The notes under the pieces are model-generated. The model was not told the origin of the DNA and searched no databases. It was given only the letters and a program-made list of their open reading frames with translations. Below, piece by piece: positions 6,598-9,176 of a stretch of DNA of 9,176 nucleotides. The stretch lies in assembly GCA_020442095.1 (NCBI GenBank), contig JAGRKY010000206.1, positions 1 through 9,176 of the forward strand, read 5' to 3'. The translations under genes and the position numbers were made by a program. Origin of the DNA: Bauldia sp. (GTDB lineage: Bacteria; Pseudomonadota; Alphaproteobacteria; Rhizobiales; Kaistiaceae). How positions within the stretch are numbered: the first letter of the stretch is position 1; each line of letters opens with the position of its first letter.

Positions 6598-6623
6598 GCC
6601 AGTGTTTCGAGGGGGCCCTTAGT

Positions 6624-7997
6624 GTGTTGATCAGGCGTGGTATTTGGGCCGCGACGGCCTTTTTTGCTGCCGCGTCATTCGGATTTGGGCAAGCTTCTGC
6701 CGAATCGCTGACCTCGGCGATGGCGTCGGCCTACACCAACAATCCGGATCTCAATTCCGCGCGTGCCGAGTTGCGCGCGATTGACGAGGGCGTCCCGCAG
6801 GCGAAATCCGGCTACCGGCCGAGGATTTCGGTTACCGGTGACTATGCCTTCCAGACGACGCGATCGGTGCTCGGGACCGACTGGTCGACGGCGACCAATC
6901 CCAGGGGCGTGTCCCTTTCGGTCGAACAGCCGATCTTTCTCGGGTTCCGCACCAAGAACTCGGTGAACATGGCCCAGGCATCGGTCAAGGCGGCGCGCGA
7001 ACAGCTCAAGCTGATCGAGCAGCAGGTGTTGTACAACACCGTCTCGGCTTTCATGGATGTCATCAGGGCGCAGGTCGTCGTCAACCTGACGACCCAGAAT
7101 GTCGAATTCCTGCGCGAGCAGGTGCGGGCCGCAAAGGACCGGCTCGATGTCGGCGAGGGGACCCGGACGGACGTGGCGCAGACCGACGCGCGGCTGTCCC
7201 AGGGGATGTCCGACTATGCAGCCGCGGTTTCGGAGCTGAACCGCTCGATCGCGGTCTATGTTCAGGTCGTCGGCCACAAGCCGGAGAAGCTCGGCTCGAT
7301 CAACGGCGTCGAGAAGCTTGTGCCGACCACCCTCGACGCTGCCCTTGCGATGGCGCAGAAGCAGCATCCCGGCATCGTCGCGGGATTGTATAACATCGAC
7401 GTTGCGTCGTGGAACGTGCGCATCAGCGAAGGGTCGTTGCTGCCGAGCGTCTCGGTGCAGGGCTCGGTTACCCATCGCGACGACACCAGCTATGTCGGCC
7501 AGTGGAACGATTCAGCGGCGATTACCGGCGTTCTCAGCGTTCCGATCTACCAGGGCGGCGAAGTCGCTTCCAAAGTGCGCCAGCTCAAGGAAACGCTTGG
7601 CCAGCGGCGGATCGAGCTCGACGTGACGCGGGCGGAAGTGCGCCAGACGCTGATTTCCGCCTGGGGGGCGCTCGATGCGGCGCGTGCGGTCGTGCGTTCG
7701 GCGGCGGCTCAGGTCGCCGCGCAGCAGCTTGTTCTGTCGGGCGTCATTGAAGAGAGGCGTGTCGGTCAGCGGACCACACTTGACGTCCTTAACTCCCAGC
7801 AGGACCTCCTGGCCGCACAGGTCGAGCAGGTGACGGCGCAGCGCGACCGAGTGGTGGCGGCCTATGCGCTGGTGGCGGCAGTCGGCAGGCTCAATGCCGT
7901 GGCGCTCTCGCTGCCGGTCACCGTCTACGATCCGACCGAGCATTACGATGCGGTGAAGGACAAGTGGATGGGGCTCAGGACCCCCGACGGCAGGTAG
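6624..7997 (+). CDS. tolC: TolC-family outer-membrane channel protein
   Basis: A 457-residue TolC-type protein, the outer-membrane duct for type I secretion and RND/ABC drug efflux. The GTG at 6624 is chosen because CGAGGGGG (6609-6616) lies about eight bases before it and because it gives a full signal peptide, residues 1-26, with a QASA|ES cleavage site. The mature protein starts with the typical SLTSAMASAYTNNPDLNSAR, followed by the beta-strand/helix pattern 'PRISVTGDYAF' and 'LSVEQPIFLGFRT'. The family's internal duplication is visible: RLDVGEGTRTDVAQTDARLS (173-192) and RRVGQRTTLDVLNSQQDLLA (388-407) occupy the same place in each half. Length is normal. It has no adjacent membrane-fusion or inner-membrane pump gene, so it is probably a shared, housekeeping channel, as its place in the conserved PCMT-tolC-popZ-valS cluster also suggests. 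In Caulobacter the equivalent proteins serve S-layer secretion (RsaF). Confidence 0.95.
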   Translation: MLIRRGIWAATAFFAAASFGFGQASAESLTSAMASAYTNNPDLNSARAELRAIDEGVPQAKSGYRPRISVTGDYAFQTTRSVLGTDWSTATNPRGVSLSVEQPIFLGFRTKNSVNMAQASVKAAREQLKLIEQQVLYNTVSAFMDVIRAQVVVNLTTQNVEFLREQVRAAKDRLDVGEGTRTDVAQTDARLSQGMSDYAAAVSELNRSIAVYVQVVGHKPEKLGSINGVEKLVPTTLDAALAMAQKQHPGIVAGLYNIDVASWNVRISEGSLLPSVSVQGSVTHRDDTSYVGQWNDSAAITGVLSVPIYQGGEVASKVRQLKETLGQRRIELDVTRAEVRQTLISAWGALDAARAVVRSAAAQVAAQQLVLSGVIEERRVGQRTTLDVLNSQQDLLAAQVEQVTAQRDRVVAAYALVAAVGRLNAVALSLPVTVYDPTEHYDAVKDKWMGLRTPDGR

Positions 7998-8049
7998 CCT
8001 CCGCGCTATTTCCACCTGACTGCGGCCTTGTTCTCCCGCCTGCGGCCCG

Positions 8050-8074
8050 GGCGCGGGGATTCCTCCCCGGCGCC
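8050..8074 (+). terminator. Bulged GC-rich hairpin between tolC and popZ
   Basis: GGCGCGGGGA (8050-8059) pairs with 8064-8074 in a 10-bp stem with one bulged G (8070) and a four-base loop (8060-8063). It begins 53 bases after the tolC stop. No T-run follows, so it may end or protect the tolC transcript rather than act as a textbook terminator. It lies inside the presumed control region of popZ and contains one of the GANTC sites there. Confidence 0.4.
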
Positions 8075-8107
8075 GACTCAGCTAGTCTCCTGGAGGAGCG
8101 GCGAATC
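8058..8107. promoter_or_regulatory. Cluster of three GANTC (CcrM) sites upstream of popZ
   Basis: GATTC (8058-8062), GACTC (8075-8079) and GAATC (8103-8107) lie within 50 bases just before popZ. GANTC is the target of the cell-cycle methyltransferase CcrM of alphaproteobacteria, and GcrA activates promoters that carry methylated GANTC. By eye, about 20 such sites occur in the whole window, nearly all inside genes, so three here is a local excess. GCTAG (8081-8085), directly after the middle site, resembles the GCTA-type -10 described for Caulobacter housekeeping promoters, but I see no good -35. Cell-cycle control is an inference. Confidence 0.45.
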
Positions 8108-8130
8108 ACGGGACCGGCAGGTAACGAGGC

Positions 8131-8844
8131 ATGACCAAATCAGGTCACGCGCAGGACGAGGCAATGGACGCGATCTTGGCGTCCATCCGCAGCATGATGT
8201 CGGATGCCGAGGAAGATCGCGCGGCGGTTGCTCAATCGCCCGATCCCGAACCGCAGCGACCGGACAACGTCAGGCCGATCTTCTCGCCGTCGGCGGCGGT
8301 CGTCACCACCATGCCAAGCGTCGAGTCCCGGGAGGAACCCCGGCGGGAGTTTCGACCGCGTGACGATGTCGAAGCCGAAACCCGGCCGCGTTCGGCTGTC
8401 GATCGGGCGATGACACGCGCCATGGAAGAGGCCCGCGCCGAGGTCAGGCGACACGAGGCAGCGATCGGCGACAGGCCGGCGGAGCACCGCGAAGAGCCGC
8501 CGCGGCCCCTGTCCGTGGCGACCGTCGAGGATCGGGACGAGGATTGGGAGCCAGCCGTCGAGCGACCGACGGTTGAGCCTCCGGCGGCGTCCCTGCCGCC
8601 CCGGATCGCCTCCCAGGAGGCGATTCCCCAGCCGCTCCTGTCGCGCGAGGCGGATGCCGCCGTTTCCGGGGCTTTCCAGGAACTCGCGACGTCGGTGCTG
8701 TCGGGGAGCGGGCGGACGATCGACGATCTGGTCGAGGATCTTCTCCGGCCGATGCTGCGCGACTGGCTCGACAACAACCTGCCGTCAATGGTCGAGCGGC
8801 TGGTCCGCGAGGAAATCGAGCGCGTGGCCCGCGGACGGCGTTAG
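8131..8844 (+). CDS. popZ: PopZ family polar organising protein (formerly DUF2497)
   Basis: A 237-residue homologue of PopZ, the protein that forms a condensate at the cell pole, anchors the chromosomal ParB/origin region and recruits cell-cycle regulators. The N-terminal helix DEAMDAILASIRSMMSDAE (about 9-27) matches the 'EPSMEEILASIRRIISED' region that binds client proteins. The C-terminal oligomerisation part is clear: FQELATSVL (182-190), then IDDLVEDLLRPMLRDWLDNN (197-216) and LPSMVERLVREEIERVARGR. Between them is a proline-, glutamate- and arginine-rich, probably disordered linker of about 130 residues with one helical stretch (about 87-112). Caulobacter PopZ is 177 residues, so this linker is longer and of mixed charge. 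The ATG at 8131 fits the family N-terminus; GGCAGG lies nine bases upstream and GAGG only one base upstream. Its place between tolC and valS matches other alphaproteobacteria. Confidence 0.92.
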   Translation: MTKSGHAQDEAMDAILASIRSMMSDAEEDRAAVAQSPDPEPQRPDNVRPIFSPSAAVVTTMPSVESREEPRREFRPRDDVEAETRPRSAVDRAMTRAMEEARAEVRRHEAAIGDRPAEHREEPPRPLSVATVEDRDEDWEPAVERPTVEPPAASLPPRIASQEAIPQPLLSREADAAVSGAFQELATSVLSGSGRTIDDLVEDLLRPMLRDWLDNNLPSMVERLVREEIERVARGRR

Positions 8845-8868
8845 CCGGCGCAATTCGGGCGGCGATTG

Positions 8869-8897
8869 TTGACTTAGGCAAATCCATCCGATTTACA
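8869..8897 (+). promoter_or_regulatory. Candidate sigma-70 promoter for valS
   Basis: TTGACT (8869-8874) matches five of six -35 bases. After a 17-base spacer, TTTACA (8892-8897) is a weaker -10 (three of six). The start of transcription would fall near 8904, about 23 bases before the valS ATG. It lies in the 82-base gap between popZ and valS, in a locally AT-richer stretch, which supports a promoter. Confidence 0.45.
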
Positions 8898-8898
8898 C

Positions 8899-8915
8899 GG
8901 GCACCGCCCATTTTT
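8899..8915 (+). terminator. Short hairpin with T-run before valS
   Basis: GGGC (8899-8902), a three-base loop ACC and GCCC (8906-8909) are followed by A and five T residues (8911-8915). This is the layout of an intrinsic terminator, but a four-base-pair stem is short. It may partly stop popZ transcripts that read toward valS. It overlaps the expected valS transcription start, so it is unlikely to be an attenuator of that promoter. Confidence 0.35.
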
Positions 8916-8926
8916 CCGGATCGGAC

Positions 8927-9176
8927 ATGCTCGACAAAACCTTTGATGCAGCCGCGGTTGAGACGCGCGTCAGCGGCCTTTGGGACGAAGCGGAGGCCTT
9001 CAGGGCCGGCGCTGGCGCCAAGCCGGGCGCCGAGCCTTTTTCGATCGTCATTCCGCCGCCCAACGTGACGGGCTCCCTCCACATAGGCCACGCTCTCAAC
9101 AACACCCTGCAGGACATCCTCGTCCGCTTCGAGCGCATGCGTGGCCGGGACGTGCTCTGGCAGCCGGGCATGGACC
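8927..9176 (+). CDS. valS: Valine--tRNA ligase, N-terminal part (cut by window end)
   Basis: The first 83 codons of valyl-tRNA synthetase, the essential class I enzyme that charges tRNA-Val. The reading frame is open to the window end. The ATG at 8927 gives [20 protein letters not shown], the usual start of bacterial ValS. The diagnostic [14 protein letters not shown] follows (43-56), whose HIGH box (52-55) binds ATP, and then [20 protein letters not shown]. The rest of the catalytic, editing and anticodon-binding domains lies outside the window. The ribosome-binding sequence is weak (CCGGATCGG, about six bases upstream). It follows popZ by 82 bases. Confidence 0.96.
   Translation, partial: MLDKTFDAAAVETRVSGLWDEAEAFRAGAGAKPGAEPFSIVIPPPNVTGSLHIGHALNNTLQDILVRFERMRGRDVLWQPGMD

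Noticed and set aside
6559..6623. Possible riboswitch in the tolC leader
   Set aside because: The leader folds, but it is short and shows no conserved core of any riboswitch class that I know. Only a foldable leader is claimed.
8028..8363. Plus-strand open frame of 111 codons before and within popZ
   Set aside because: It is out of frame with popZ, overlaps its conserved N-terminal helix and has no ribosome site; it is probably chance.
8444..9091. Minus-strand open frame spanning popZ and valS
   Set aside because: It runs across two well-supported plus-strand genes and their gap. The translation is Arg/Ala/Pro-rich with no motif.

Overview
The window looks like chromosomal DNA of an alphaproteobacterium, most likely of the Hyphomicrobiales (Rhizobiales). 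Three things point there: high GC content, a gene order of PCMT-like protein, tolC, popZ and valS, and a PopZ homologue, a family confined to alphaproteobacteria. The genus cannot be told from the sequence. Every supported gene is on the + strand. Gaps are short, with none over 200 bases, and I see no tRNA, rRNA, CRISPR array, insertion sequence or phage gene.

Bases 1 to about 5640 hold the downstream part of a carbohydrate-uptake operon of the CUT1 ABC family. In order they encode the C-terminal part of a MalK/UgpC-type ATPase, a periplasmic sugar-binding protein, two inner-membrane permeases with EAA loops, a GntR regulator of the FadR/FCD type, and an AGE-family sugar epimerase/isomerase. 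Spacing is tight or overlapping from the first permease onward, so one transcript is likely. The transporter would bring in a sugar, the cytoplasmic AGE enzyme would epimerise it or convert it to its ketose, and the GntR protein would sense a ligand and control the operon. The sugar cannot be named from sequence. A strong GC-rich stem-loop sits between the binding-protein gene and the first permease gene, where it could set unequal expression.

Bases about 5640 to 9176 are a core alphaproteobacterial block. It starts with a protein resembling isoaspartyl methyltransferase that lacks the family's active-site serine motif. Next are a TolC-type outer-membrane efflux/secretion channel, the polar organising protein PopZ, and the start of valyl-tRNA synthetase, which is cut by the window end. 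Candidate sigma-70 promoters precede tolC and valS. The tolC leader can fold into a hairpin and has repeats upstream of its promoter. The gap before popZ holds a bulged GC-rich hairpin and three GANTC sites (the CcrM methylation target) within 50 bases, which hints at cell-cycle-linked control of popZ.

No wholly new system is evident. The points most worth a second look are the GANTC cluster upstream of popZ, the degenerate methyltransferase, the unassigned AGE enzyme with its linked transporter, and the long, mixed-charge PopZ linker.
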